64,000 nt of DNA, from assembly GCF_905220415.1 (NCBI RefSeq), contig NC_059568.1:8370001-8434000 (forward strand), written 5' to 3'. The notes below the pieces were generated by a model. That model made no database searches, was not told the origin of the DNA, and worked only from the letters and a program-made list of their open reading frames with translations. This DNA is from Colias croceus. Its lineage: Eukaryota > Arthropoda > Insecta > Lepidoptera > Pieridae. The stretch's first letter is position 1. Every line of letters starts with the position of its first letter. Shown here one piece after another: positions 13,725 to 24,895 of the stretch. Made by a program: the position numbers and the translations under genes.

Positions 13725-16700
13725 CTTTAATTTTAATTTAAGTCCATATTATTTTACTCACTTAATATTTTAATTTACAGTCACTCATTTAAATACTACC
13801 CTTTTTGTAATATTAGAGTATAAAATATATTTTTATTGAGGTTTTTCATAAAAGTAATCTCACCTGTCACATCGGCGCCCTTCAACGTTCTCTTGGCAGG
13901 AGCATTGGCCAAACTTATCACACTGGTAGTCTGTTGATCCCCACTCGTCGCAGTCACAGTCGCGACAGCCTTCTGTCGAGAACCCGTAGTGATACGCACG
14001 GCAGCGGTCGCAATGAATCCTAATAAAACAAATTTAGTAGTCTCTGGTCTATACTATCTATACTAACATTATAAAGCTGAAGAGTTTGTTTGTTTGAACG
14101 CGGTAATATCAGGACCTACTAGTTACAGAAAAAATATTTCGGTGTTAGATAGCCCATTTATCAAGACAGGCTATATAATATCATCACACTAAGACCAACA
14201 GGAGCGGAGCTACGCGGGTAAAACCGCGAGGCACCGCTGTTTAGCAATAAATTAATATAATCAAGAGATTGATATTTACCCATCAATACCAGGTTTACAG
14301 TAACATTGTCCAGTTGCGGGGTGACATGAAGCATTGTAAGAACCTTCGAGATTGCAATCACAGGCCTTGCATCCTTCACCAGAATTAATGTTGTAATAGC
14401 CATCCTATAAAAAGTAAAAACAATATTTATCCTAGTCTACTTAATTAATTATTAACGTAATATGCTGTACTCTGAACGCCTATTTTTAATTATGCGCCAT
14501 CTTTTGTGCAACGTCAGTACCTCTTGGTATCCTATGGTATATCCACAGTATGGTATGGCGCCAAAAAGCTTGCAAGTTGCATTAGTAGTGACACCTATGC
14601 CTCAATAGCTAAACTACTATAAAACCTCGAATGATTATAAACTTTATTTACGTAGAGCCTGCTCTATAATCTATTGTAAATATTATACAGGGTGTCTCAA
14701 AAGAAAGTTTATATTTTGTCGATGAATAAAAAAAAAAGTAAGTGGTGTATTGAAAAAATGTTTATTAATTATTAAAGTGCATAATATGGGAATTTATTTC
14801 TTAAAAATAATATCGTCCAAATGCAGTCCATTGCGTTCACGGCACTCATTTAATCGAACACTAAAATTATTTATGACAGCTCGGTAGGTAGACACAGTGA
14901 TGGCTGCCATTTCGTGTCGTATATTTTCTTTTAAATGCACTAGAGAAGTTGGTTTTTTGGCATACACTTTAGATTTAAGATAAAGACACCAGAAAGAGTC
15001 CATGGGAGTTAAATCAGGGCTGCGTGGAGGCCAATTTATATCACCTCTCCTAGAGATCAATTTTCCCGGAATAATTTCATGAATTCGAGGTTAAGACATA
15101 TTGGATGTGTGTGATATAGCTCCGTCTTGCTGCAACCATGTTCTCTGGTTATAGCCAGGAAAGTTTTGCAGTGAAGGCACTAAAAACTCGTCTACCATCG
15201 CTCTGAATTTACTGTAACTGCACGCCCCCTTTCGTCTTCGAAAAAGTAAGGGCCAATAATTCCTCGCTAATTTCTATTCTTGATAATTTCTTGTGGGGGT
15301 ATCTTAAATCTAAAGTGTATGCCAACAAACCAACTTCTCTAGAGCATTTAAAAGAAAATATCCGGCACGAAATGGCAGCCATCACTGTGTCTACCTGCCG
15401 AGCTGTCATAAATAGGTACTGTAATTTTACTGTTCGATTAAATGAGTGCTGTGAACGCAATGGACTGCATATGGACGATATTATTTTTTAGAAATAAATT
15501 CCCATATTATGCACTTTAATAATTAATAAACATTTTTTCAATACACCGCTTACTTTTTTTTTTATTCATCCACAAAATATAAACTTTCTTTTGAGACACC
15601 CTGTATTATGTTTATTTGAATGAAGTACGTTAATTTTTTTTAAACGGTATAATTTTGAGATTAAATAATTTTTATTTTTATTACCTCACACTTGTCACAA
15701 TTTCTGCCTATAACATGAGATCTACAAGAGCAGAATCCGGTTAGACCATCACATTGTGGGGGGCCTTCGGGACTCTCCATCGTTCCAGCTTCATGACATT
15801 CACACGGCCTACAATCCCCTTTTTTCTTCTGATCTAGCGCGTCTCCGTAATAACCTTAATGAAAATTAATAGCAACATAATAGTAATTTGTTTATTTGCT
15901 CGGGAAGTAAAACAGAATTGTTTTGATAAATATCTGGGGGCACGGTAGTGCCCCCGCCAAGACAAGCCAAGCGAAAGCGAAGCGCACGGGCACTACCTAC
16001 CTTTTCTCGAAGCGCTTCGACGTTTTTTTGAACCCTCATAACTTGGGTTTGGATTATGCTAGATCAACAAAATTTTCGGGATATATTGTCAATAGCGGAC
16101 TAATTGAACATATTAAGTTTTAATTACATTAGCTTTTATACTTCAGATTTTATTTATATCTAAAAAACGCTAATTTCGTCACTGACTCACTGATGATCAT
16201 CAAAATTCTTAAGGTATTTCCTAATGTCCTAGAAAGCTGAAATTTTGTATATAAGCTAGTATTAGCACACAAACAACAGAAAAATTATAAAACTTGTAAC
16301 TTTCATCCCCCAACCCCTTAAACTAGGGGATGGGAGTTTGTATGAGACCTGTAATTTTAAATTAAATTTTGATGACGCTAGAGGTCTAATCTAATTACTA
16401 ATAATCTAAAACTTGGTTCCCCTAGATATATATATGTATAGGTACTCCTTGTTAAAAAAAATTAAAAATTTAATCGACATATATTGAGACATATACTTCA
16501 GATCAGATCATATAAATATGAATGAATAGAAAGAAGTGTTGCGAACGTCTCCTGCCTCTTACGTCTACACAGTAGCTAAATATAAAAAAAATGTCCTTGA
16601 CAAGAGAGTGGGATATAAAAAAGGCGTATCTGATGTGCAAGAAATACACCCCAAAAAAAGAAGAAGAAAATAAAAAAAAATTTGTTAACAACTTACAAAA

Positions 16701-19700
16701 AGAAATGAAATCCCACCAAAAACATTTTCATGTAAAATGTTGCCAAGACGAGCCCGACTCGCACTGTCAAAAAGTTATCAGATCTCATGTAGAGCCAAGC
16801 TTCTAACACTACACGCCCTAACTCTACAAGGCCTAACTTCACAAACTCTACACCTTAGTCAAAATATGTGGCTTGGCCGTTCGTTACTACAAGAACTATT
16901 GTATAACACAAAAGTAATGAACAGTGAATTAATTTTTCACCTTACGCCGATGTGAATGTAGCGAAATGGCCAAGCCACATATTTTGACTAAGGTGTAGAG
17001 TTTGTGAAGTTAGGCCTTGTAGAGTTAGGGCGTGTAGTGTTAGAAGCTTGGCTCTACATGAGATCTGATAACTTTTTGACAGTGCGAGTCGGGCTCGTCT
17101 TGGCAACATTTTACATGAAAATGTTTTTGGTGGGATACACTTACCACTTAAACATTTGTCACAATGTTCGCCTGCAGTGTTGTAAATACATTTAAGACAT
17201 TCACCACTAGTTCTATTACAGTTTCCTACTGCATTTGGATCTACATTCCCATTACAAAGACACTCTTCACATTCTTTTGGAGCTCCAAATTGGCCAGTTG
17301 GATCACCGAAATGTCCGTCAGCACACACTTCACATCTTGGTCCTAAAAAAGAAAAACGTTTGTAAAAATCCAAAAGTGCACGCCTTATATTATTTATATC
17401 TCTGTTAATTTTATATGAACTATATAATTGACTTGAAAATAAGTTACCATCATTTTAAAATAGTGGTTCCTATAATGAATACCGAAAATAATCTTACATA
17501 AAATCAGAATTTATAAATTTTTAATTATATTTGCTTTGTTGTCGTTTAATGATTATTTTCCTTTTTAAGGGGAATGTAGGGTCCTGTCCTTCAGGTACGG
17601 CAACCTTATAATGACTATAGGTAAACTAAACTCTTACCAGCATATCCATTAGGACAATCCGTACAAACTATGCTCTGGTCCATCAGTTGAATACAGCCAC
17701 TGTCCTTTGGACAGGGACAAGGCTTACAATCATCGGGTGTGCCCGCTATAGCATTTCCATAAAATCCTTTTGCACACAATTCACAGTTACTACCAGTTGT
17801 ATTATGCTTACAAATACAGAAACCTGAAATAAATTAAACAATAAAGAAAACCGCATATTTACTTTTGTATACTTATACTGTGAAAATATACTCACCAGTT
17901 GCTGTATCGCAAATATGAGCGTGACCATTACAATCACATGGAATACAGGTCGAGTAAGGCCCACCGTTAGCCGGTTCATGTTTAAATCCAGGAGCGCACT
18001 CCTCACAGTAATCTCCGACGTAAGCTTTAGGACAAGAACACTTCTCAACCCAATTTGCCGGATCGGAGCCTTTCTCACGTCCTATCTTTGCAGTGTCCAG
18101 CTTGAAGTTCATGAGATAACCCTGACCACCTTTATTATATGTTCCTCTAATTTTAATTGCTGTAAGATTTTGCAAAATCGACATGAACTCGAAGTTAGAC
18201 AGCGTTGGAGTCCAGCCATATTTCGGATCTTCATGTAGTCTGAATTTGTATTCTTGTTCCTATAAGAAACACGACAAAATGTAATGTCTTCCCAAAAGCT
18301 TAAGGTTGAAAGTATATAATTCGCTCTTATTTATTATCAATCGCTAAAGCATATAGTTAGAGTCAATCGCTGAGCAGTAATGAAAATTATATACCTGATC
18401 TGAAGGCTCCGGATTGTTTTGGCCATAAATGTTCATTGATATAGAACTGTGAGCACCTTCAAGAATTATATCTTGTGACGAAGGGTAACCTCTGTTTTCT
18501 CCCAAACGTAGTGTAAATTTAAGGTCATGGTTATAAGACAATCTCTGATCTCCCAGAAATTGATTAGAAGCAACGAAATAGACAATTTCTGAACCCAATG
18601 ACGAAACGGCTAAAAATAAATTTTAATAAATGAAAATTTTATAAAAATAGAATCGCAACTATAGGAACAATGTGACAAAACGATTTTTTGCTCTATTTAC
18701 CTATATTTTGGGTGTTAGCATTAAATTGGAGCTGCGAAGATTTTCTGTCACTATTTTCTGCAGACCATTTTTCAGCATCTCTGATAAAGTGTGCACTTAA
18801 CTCATGTGCCTGATATTTAGGTGCTGAGCTACATTGCGAAGAATGTCCAAAACAGAAACAGGGAGTACAACCGAACTCATTGTCCAGGTCTAAGTTGAAA
18901 AATCCAGGTTTACATCTACAAACATTACATTTATTAAAATATCACATATTATTACAAGCGTATTCAAGTTTGTTGGTCTGTATTTTAATAGTCAATACCA
19001 TTAAAGTCAGTTTTTTTTAGCAGAGATCGTTAAAAACGGTATTACTTAATTGTTTGCTTCAATATTTAACTTACTCTCTACACTGTTTCCCTTCCACGTT
19101 CTGCTTACAGAGGCAAATACCAGTAATCGGGTCACATTGAGGACTATTGGCATAGGATCCAGACTCATTGCAACCACAAGGCTTGCAACCTTGGTTTGTG
19201 AAATCGTAGTGATTTGGTGCACAGACGTCACATTTTTCACCGGTAACACCAGGTTTGCACTGACATTTACCTTCCGAATTACATTGAAGACTACGTGAAC
19301 CTATAAAAAATTAACTCTTTAAATTCGAGTCTCTTAATTAGTTATAAGCATTAAGTTAGACTGGGCATGTAGTTAGACTGGGTCCAAAAGGTGGTACCTA
19401 GGTGAAAATAAATCGGTTCCAATAAGCTATTTACCTGTTGGGTTGCAGTTACAAGGCATACAGATATCTTCAGTTCCTTGGAAGTAGTTCTCCTTACAAC
19501 GTTCACAATTAGCACCGTCTCTGTTTTCAGAACAATCTATACAGTGACCACCGTGTCCAGTCCGTTCATATAAATCTTTATCGAAGTAACATTTGTTTGA
19601 AAATCCATTGCAATTGCACGCTGAAAATAACATGTAATGCTCAAAGTTCACATATTTCTGACACAGTTATTAAGAATTTTCGCAAAGATAAAAAATAACT

Positions 19701-22700
19701 AGTTACAATACAAAAAAAATATTATTAATAAATAATAATCATGGTGTTCATTTTCTGGTTTCATATATTTTGTTTTGCAAGGTCATACATACATTGGTTA
19801 AAGAGTTCGCGCTTAATCACTTGACTGGTGGGAAGTATGAACTATGATGCAATTGTTGTTGTCATGTTATATATAAACACAAAATTTTGAGTCAAAGAAA
19901 TATCAATGCGAATATAACTTTTGAGAAACTAACATCATAAACTAAGAGGTATATAATCAGATTTTCGTCTCTAAGTTTTACACAGAGAAAAAAAAAGGAC
20001 AATTTATATTAAGAGTGGCTGGTGCTGGATGCTCGGGCTGCATGCATTCCGGAGGGAGGGAGGGGGGGGGGGGCTTTTTAAATTGACCAGTTTTATCAAC
20101 AGAAATAGCAGGTGCGCAATGCAGAAGATCTTCTGCCATCGGGAGCAGGATCGTAAAGCAGCTGGTGCGCATTTTAAGCAGCCCACTAGATTGTTTGCGT
20201 AGATCAGATTTATCGATACAGTAAGTAATGCTGGTGCGTAGTACTCCAATAAATAACAAAATAAAATTACACACATATACAATAAAATGTTGTTTTTAAT
20301 ATTTAACTAAATGAACTTTTCAGCCGCCTCTTAAGGATGGTAAAACTATATTCATCATCGTGTTTATTTCTCAAACCCTGTAATGATAAATCAATTCGCA
20401 GTCATAAACAATCGCATATTTTGTAGGAATCAAAAGGCATACCTTTGCATTCATGTACGTTAGTCGGAGAAGCGCGGCCCCACGGAGCGTCGTTGTAGAA
20501 GTCCAAGCACCTCTCGCACTCTCGGCCAGCTGTGTTGTGTTCGCATCTACAAAGGCAAAGGATGAATAAAATCAGATGATTATCATCTTTTTCATGTGTT
20601 ACTTAGATATTTAAGCAATACACACCTGCAGTATCTGGCCCTGCTTCCATCCGACAATTCATGAGTGTCACAGACCGAAGCGTGACCGTTACATTTACAC
20701 CGAGCGCCGACCGCGACGTCCGCTATGGCGTACCAGTAGGATTGCAACACTTGAGTATCGCCAAATATCTCGTCACCAAAAGTATTCAAACGATCGAGCG
20801 AAATCCTTAAATCTGTCGCTGTTACCCATTCCTGAAATACGTAAAAATTTCGATAAAAGTTGAAAACAACACGGTATATAGTAGGTACCTACGTAAATTG
20901 CAAATTGTCTTACCTGTAATTCCGGGCTACTATCGAAAGTATAAGCTGAGGGCCTTCCTTCGAGAGTGGAGAAGAGTACATTTCCACCAGATAGAGGAGA
21001 AATGTCAGAATATTCACTGGTACACAGGGCTCTGGTTTCTGCGCCCATTTCAGCGGCACGCTGTTCTTGGACGCCGTATGTATCACGGCATGATGCACTA
21101 ATTGAAGAAGTAGGAAGTTAGTGGCGTAAAGATTTGTTTATTATGTCATGTTATTTTGTATTTAATATTCATGAAATTAAAATAAATACTAACTAACCTG
21201 AAATATTGATAAGGCTCCCAATCCGAATCCTCGCTAGATTTTTTATATATAGCAAAACTCTGCGGCCTCGGTGAATAGAATACTATTCTAACGTAAGTGA
21301 TATCGTATGCCTTGCCTAACAAAAGAATAAAAGACTGCATTAGTACTTTAGTTACAACTACTTATTGTATTATAATGTAATGTAATGTACTTCGTTCATC
21401 ACTTACCCAAATGTAAGGTCAAATTCACTTGATTGGGATATTGAATGCCTTCCTTCATAGTTTCCGATTGCCACCAAGTCAGGTTATCTTGCTCATAATG
21501 TAAATCAGTGAGGTAGTAACTTGAAAACTGTCCTGATTGACAATAATCACAGGACCTAAAACGTATAAGTTTGTTGAAAAAATGGAAGGAAACTTCATAA
21601 ATATTCTTCTTCAATTACATTACTTCGTTACAAAACTAATGATGAACACAAATAAGGTCAATATATTATTCTGCACTAATTACCTAGAAGATGTGCCAGC
21701 AGATGTTTGGATGCAATACATCTTGACACCATTGTCTCCGCAGGTGTTGGTTGCTTCCATTTGAACCATGAAAGCCGCATTTTCGAATTCTGGTATACAT
21801 CTCTGGAATAATTCATATTGTTTACGTATTGTGTTAAAAAACTTGTATAAAATCAGTGAATTCATATTTCTAGCTTATTCTAGAGGTAATTCATACTTTT
21901 ATTATCTTGCAGATAAGAATACACGATTGCAGAAAATGAATGAATATTTTAAATCCTCAATGGAGTAAAGTAGTCACAGATTAGGCATGTTATCTCAGTA
22001 ACATTATTTTTAGCATATTTCCGTTATATCATTATGGAAACATGTAAAAATATCCTCGCACATGGATCGAATTAAGAACAACTTAACGTTCTTTGTAGAG
22101 TAATTTAATTCTTTACAGATTATTGTCATTCCATAGGATTATGTTAGGATTAGACATTCTATTTTAAAATATGCCACTAATGTAGATAATAATTGCTGCG
22201 ATTATTGTCGTAGCACATCTATTGTTAAAAAAATTGAATGGGGTTGCTTGCAAATGCCGACTAATATCAGTTTTGTTTTGTTTTCATAAATATAATGTAA
22301 AAGAATAATGACATAATGTATGCGCACACAGAGATTGACAGAGAATACGGAAACTGGTTTACGATCTCGTTCCATATGGTGGATTTGCCTCCAAAATAGT
22401 TTTACTATAAATAGCAGGCGTGTTGCAGGACATTCACATCGCTAGAACGTAGCTGAAGTCTACTCGATAATGATAGGATTTAAATTCGCAGAATAGTTTT
22501 ATAATCAATTGAAAATTCTTGATATAAAAATAAATAAACCAATAATTCTATGCCCTAGCTGAAAGTATACCTTTTATATACAACATGAATGTAGAGTTAA
22601 CGTTAAATTTTGTCTTTTGCTTTATTAAGTATAAATATTATAATCGTATTTATTTTTATCTAAATAAAATTTAAATATTTATACTTAATTATTTAATAAA

Positions 22701-24247
22701 TAATCAAAATTTCAAAATAGCACTTCCTTGAACTTTCATTAAAAATATCATCTAAAACGGGAACGGAGAGTCTGGCAGATAGGTACGACAGATTATTACG
22801 TCCTTACTGGTCCTTTTTATATATTTTATGTCTCTGGTTCACACGACCAGAAAAATTAGTCATACATACATAATTTAATATTGTATTTACGGCTATGGAA
22901 TCACGTACGAGTTATGACCTAATTAGAGTGTGAAATTTATTTTTATCGATACAAAAGATAATGTTTACAAAAACCTACACCGATAAATGAATTTCATCGC
23001 AGATTTAAAATAACAGATATTATATTCTATACTAACAAGTAACAGTATAAAGAGGAACGATTATTAGTTTGTTACGATTTAAAGGAAAAACTTCGATTTA
23101 TTTTATCTTTAAGCAGGGCAAGCGGCTGGCAGTAAATATCAGTAGATAAATGGAAGGTTCATCGTAGATTTAATCAGTACTCATAGGATGACAATACTTC
23201 TGTACCTTTCTGTACACGTGTTTATTTAAAAACGCGAGTTACTTAACTCGCGAGTCGGTCTCACGACACTGCGGATTCCGTAGAAATATATTATATAAGA
23301 AAAACAAATTTACCCATCTAATTTATTGCCAAGCCAGACGTTGCTTAAACTCTTTTATTTATTGTTGTAGCTTCAATAAGACTACATCATAGGTAATATA
23401 TGAAATTTGTCTATGAAAATATTTTTGTATAATTGCGGGTATTTTACATTTTGCGGAGCTCATGTGTCAGACTTTGATTTAATGATGTTAAACTCAATTT
23501 CATTACAATATTTGATACATGCGATGATAAATGAAAGAACAACGGATGCGATGATAAGACGGTTCCGCCGGCCCCTGATAACAAAACATTAGGGGCCCAG
23601 AGTAAACGAACTCTGTATGTATCAATGGACTTACAACATTTATTGTTCTTAACTTCGATAACCTCAAGATAATCTACAGCACCCAATAGCTACTACTATT
23701 ATTATCTTAATATTAAACATAATTAAACAGATAATAATAATAATTACTCTATAACTCTATTTTACAAAGAGTACCTAGGTATGTTAGGTCAACAAGTTTC
23801 AATAATTTATGCGTATTTTTTTTCAAAACATTTTACAGAGATATTTAAGTAATACCTACCTACCTACTCTTACATTGAAACCCAGATTGTATATTGGTGT
23901 CAGGTAATTTGTAAATTTTGCAATTATCGCAACAGGCATACTTTACAGAAATAAGTGCGAAAATTACCACCGTACAATGTCAAAAGGTCATTAACCGCTT
24001 ATTTCTAATGAATCACAGAATAAATCATAGATTAACAATTAAAGCACAATATCGTACAAGATGTGGACACGAACGTAAAAGTTTTAAAAGCTCCACTTAA
24101 AATGATTGCACTCACTTGTGGCTGTCCGTCGTTATTATAGCACGAAGCGAGTTTCTGCGATCCTATCCTGGGTGTGTGGTAGTAATCCTGCGCCGATGTG
24201 ATCGCCATAAACGTTAGAAAGTGTATATAAATAAAAGTCCGCGCCAT
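10565..24247 (-). CDS. LanB2: laminin subunit gamma (LanB2 / LAMC1-type), complete, 29 exons
   Basis: This encodes the secreted gamma chain of the laminin alpha-beta-gamma heterotrimer, the main network-forming glycoprotein of basement membranes. The 29 exons join in phase to 1,636 residues, close to the length I recall for fly LanB2 and human gamma-1 (about 1,600-1,640). The order is signal peptide, LN domain, LE repeats, one L4 domain, LE repeats, long coiled coil. A single L4 and the N-terminal RCIPEFENAAF and ATNTCG motifs identify gamma rather than beta. The chosen start (24,245-24,247) gives a clean signal peptide, MARTFIYIHFLTFMAITSA. An in-frame ATG 72 nt upstream would put 24 charged residues before it and is less likely. 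The stop is at 10,565-10,567. Exons are listed in the domain entries. The alpha-chain gene LanA lies on the opposite strand 15 kb away. Confidence 0.97.
14688..15603 (-). mobile_element. foldback mariner-like element with decayed transposase
   Basis: Both ends read CAGGGTGTCTCAAAAGAAAG inward and are flanked by TA (14,686-14,687 and 15,604-15,605), the Tc1/mariner target duplication. On the minus strand a transposase remnant (about 15,265-14,794) shows WLQQDGAISHT and WPPRSPDLTPMD. I count 41 residues between the two catalytic Asp, a DD41D spacing. A TAA stop interrupts it between these motifs. From about 15,291 the plus strand repeats the transposase 3' end (KSKVYANKPTSLEHLKENI), so the element is an inverted duplication of its own end. 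It lies in the intron between LanB2 exons 15 and 16 and is not autonomous. Confidence 0.85.
15935..16390. repeat. composite lepidopteran-type interspersed repeats in a LanB2 intron
   Basis: A GC-rich piece starting GGGGGCACGGTAGTGCCCCC (a hairpin-forming end), followed by the AAGCGAAGCGC stretch and an A/T-rich tail, resembles repeat ends I associate with lepidopteran genomes. A second unit at about 16,180-16,390 carries TCACTGACTCACTGATGATC and a stretch on CCCCTTAAACTAGGGGATGGG. No coding frame is supported. Family names are not assigned. Confidence 0.45.
16710..17136. repeat. 169-bp perfect inverted repeat beside a LanB2 splice donor
   Basis: The left arm (16,710-16,878) and right arm (16,968-17,136) are exact reverse complements as far as I can read, each 169 bp, around an 89-bp spacer. 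In the minus-strand transcript the hairpin begins 8 nt after the GT of the donor that follows exon 14 (exon end 17,145, donor 17,144-17,143). No transposase is present. It could be a foldback element or a recent inverted duplication. Confidence 0.85.
17896..18609 (-). other. LanB2: LanB2 exons 11-12: L4 (domain IV) globule
   Basis: The exons are 18395-18609 and 17896-18259; the domain begins in the second half of exon 10. It spans about residues 508-690, interrupts the LE rod, and is the only L4 domain, as expected for a gamma chain. Visible family signatures are IVYFVASNQFLGDQRLSYNH, GYPSSQDIILEGAHS and LTAIKIRGTYNKGGQGYL. Exon 12 closes with WVEKCSCPKAYVGDYCEEC, returning to LE repeats. Confidence 0.93.
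18701..20546 (-). other. LanB2: LanB2 exons 7-10: first LE (EGF-like) block
   Basis: The exons are 20443-20546, 19435-19620, 19075-19300 and 18701-18915. They carry eight-cysteine laminin-type EGF repeats (CEHNTAGRECERC, CNCNGFSNKCYF, CKPGVTGEKCDVC, CGCNESGS, CLCKQNVEGKQC), forming the rod of the short arm at about residues 279-507. Exon 10 ends the block with CTPCFCFGHSSQC and enters the L4 domain. In exon 9 the usual CERCKPG is CRECKPG. The split codon at the exon 9/10 join (GA plus A) reads Glu, so this comes from the coding sequence rather than a mis-join. Confidence 0.93.
20051..20073 (+). repeat. G-run in a LanB2 intron
   Basis: An uninterrupted purine stretch of G triplets followed by at least 12 consecutive G lies in the intron between LanB2 exons 7 and 8. 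It is C-rich in the transcript. The G-rich plus strand could form a G-quadruplex. No gene is associated. Confidence 0.6.
20626..24247 (-). other. LanB2: LanB2 exons 1-6: signal peptide and LN (domain VI)
   Basis: The exons are 24116-24247, 21684-21802, 21407-21555, 21198-21315, 20914-21097 and 20626-20831. They encode the signal peptide and, at about residues 33-277, the globular LN domain that drives laminin polymerisation with the LN domains of neighbouring alpha and beta chains. Diagnostic motifs are DNLTWWQSETM, VNLTLHLGKAYDITYVR, EGRPSAYTFDSSPELQEWV and LNTFGDEIFGD, all typical of gamma-1-type LN domains. The last exon already enters the first LE repeat (RCKCNGHASVCD). Intron 1 (21,803-24,115) is the longest of the gene at 2.3 kb. 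I see no exon in it. Confidence 0.95.
22405..22414. promoter_or_regulatory. MEF2-consensus-like site in LanB2 intron 1
   Basis: CTATAAATAG matches the MEF2 consensus CTA(A/T)4TAG in the long first intron of LanB2. Basement-membrane genes are active in muscle, so the site is plausible. An A/T-rich 10-mer of this kind can easily occur by chance, and on the plus strand it also resembles a TATA box. Confidence 0.2.
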
Positions 24248-24740
24248 CTTGTAGAGCGCGTGGAGCTCGCGTCGACGCGCGTGCTGGCCGACCGAGCACT
24301 GACGCTCAGCTTGTTTCACAACACTACGTCACAGATCTGCCCACTATTCATTACCAAACAGACCCTTGCCTCACAGAGGCAGGGGAAAAAAATATTGGCC
24401 ATTTTAAGAAGTTCCTTGTCAAAAGTGTTATTTATGTTATCTCAACTTTTATACTCATTTAATTTAAATTATTATTCGTTACATTATATAAATTTAATTC
24501 TAAATAAATAACATATACAATACCAAGACAAGATTTTTTTAATTAAATTGTAATAAAGTAGAGTCAATCGGAGACTGCAATTGTCTGAGGCTAAGACCCA
24601 CTTTTAGTTATTGTGCCACGCTAGTAAAAAATAAAAACCATATTTCTACATATTATGAATAAATTTCACTAAAATTGTATTCTAGCAAAATTAATTTGAT
24701 TCTTCTCTCAAACAATGAATCCGTTCCAAATTCCATCATT

Positions 24741-24895
24741 CAAACTCAAACTCAAACTCAAACATTCCTTTATTCAATTAGACTACTATTTAGTAGCACT
24801 TTCGAATCGTCATTAGTCATTACATAATTATTTTAACATTTACCACCGATTCGGAAAGCAGTGATCTATGGAGAAGAACCGGCAAGAAACTCAAA
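24741..24895. repeat. lepidopteran-type repeat with CAAACT tandem start
   Basis: It starts with tandem CAAACT units, runs through CATTCCTTTATTCAATTAG, and ends with CACCGATTCGGAAAGCAG and AGAAGAACCGGCAAGAAACT. This combination recurs in lepidopteran genomes in my recollection. No coding frame is seen. The family assignment is open. Confidence 0.5.

Larger units (their letters stand above)
13864..17823 (-). other. LanB2: LanB2 exons 13-17: second LE block with nidogen-binding repeat
   Basis: The exons are 17638-17823, 17145-17342, 15685-15854, 14280-14404 and 13864-14019. These LE repeats (about residues 692-1018) lead to the coiled coil. Exon 14 holds NVDPNAVGNCNRTSGECLKC (motif at 17,227-17,247, residues 834-840). 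It matches the vertebrate gamma-1 nidogen-binding loop NIDPNAV, keeping the key Asp, Asn and Val and changing only Ile to Val. That points to a conserved link from laminin to nidogen and collagen IV. The introns here carry a foldback mariner, repeat blocks and a 169-bp palindrome. Confidence 0.94.

Noticed and set aside
16942..17144. Extension of LanB2 exon 14 through the palindrome (open frame continues)
   Set aside because: The continuation is palindrome sequence. The donor AGTG/GTAAGTG at 17,144 joins in phase to exon 15 and completes the LE repeat.
10565..24247. Laminin beta chain (LanB1) instead of gamma
   Set aside because: The order LN, LE, one L4, LE, coiled coil and the motifs RCIPEF, NVDPNAV and a C-terminal DGCF match gamma. 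Beta chains have a beta-specific domain IV and a beta-knob insert, neither of which is seen.
24245..24319. Longer LanB2 N terminus from an upstream in-frame ATG at 24,319
   Set aside because: It would put 24 charged residues (MKQAERQCSVGQHARR and so on) before a clear signal peptide. The inner ATG gives a normal secretory start.
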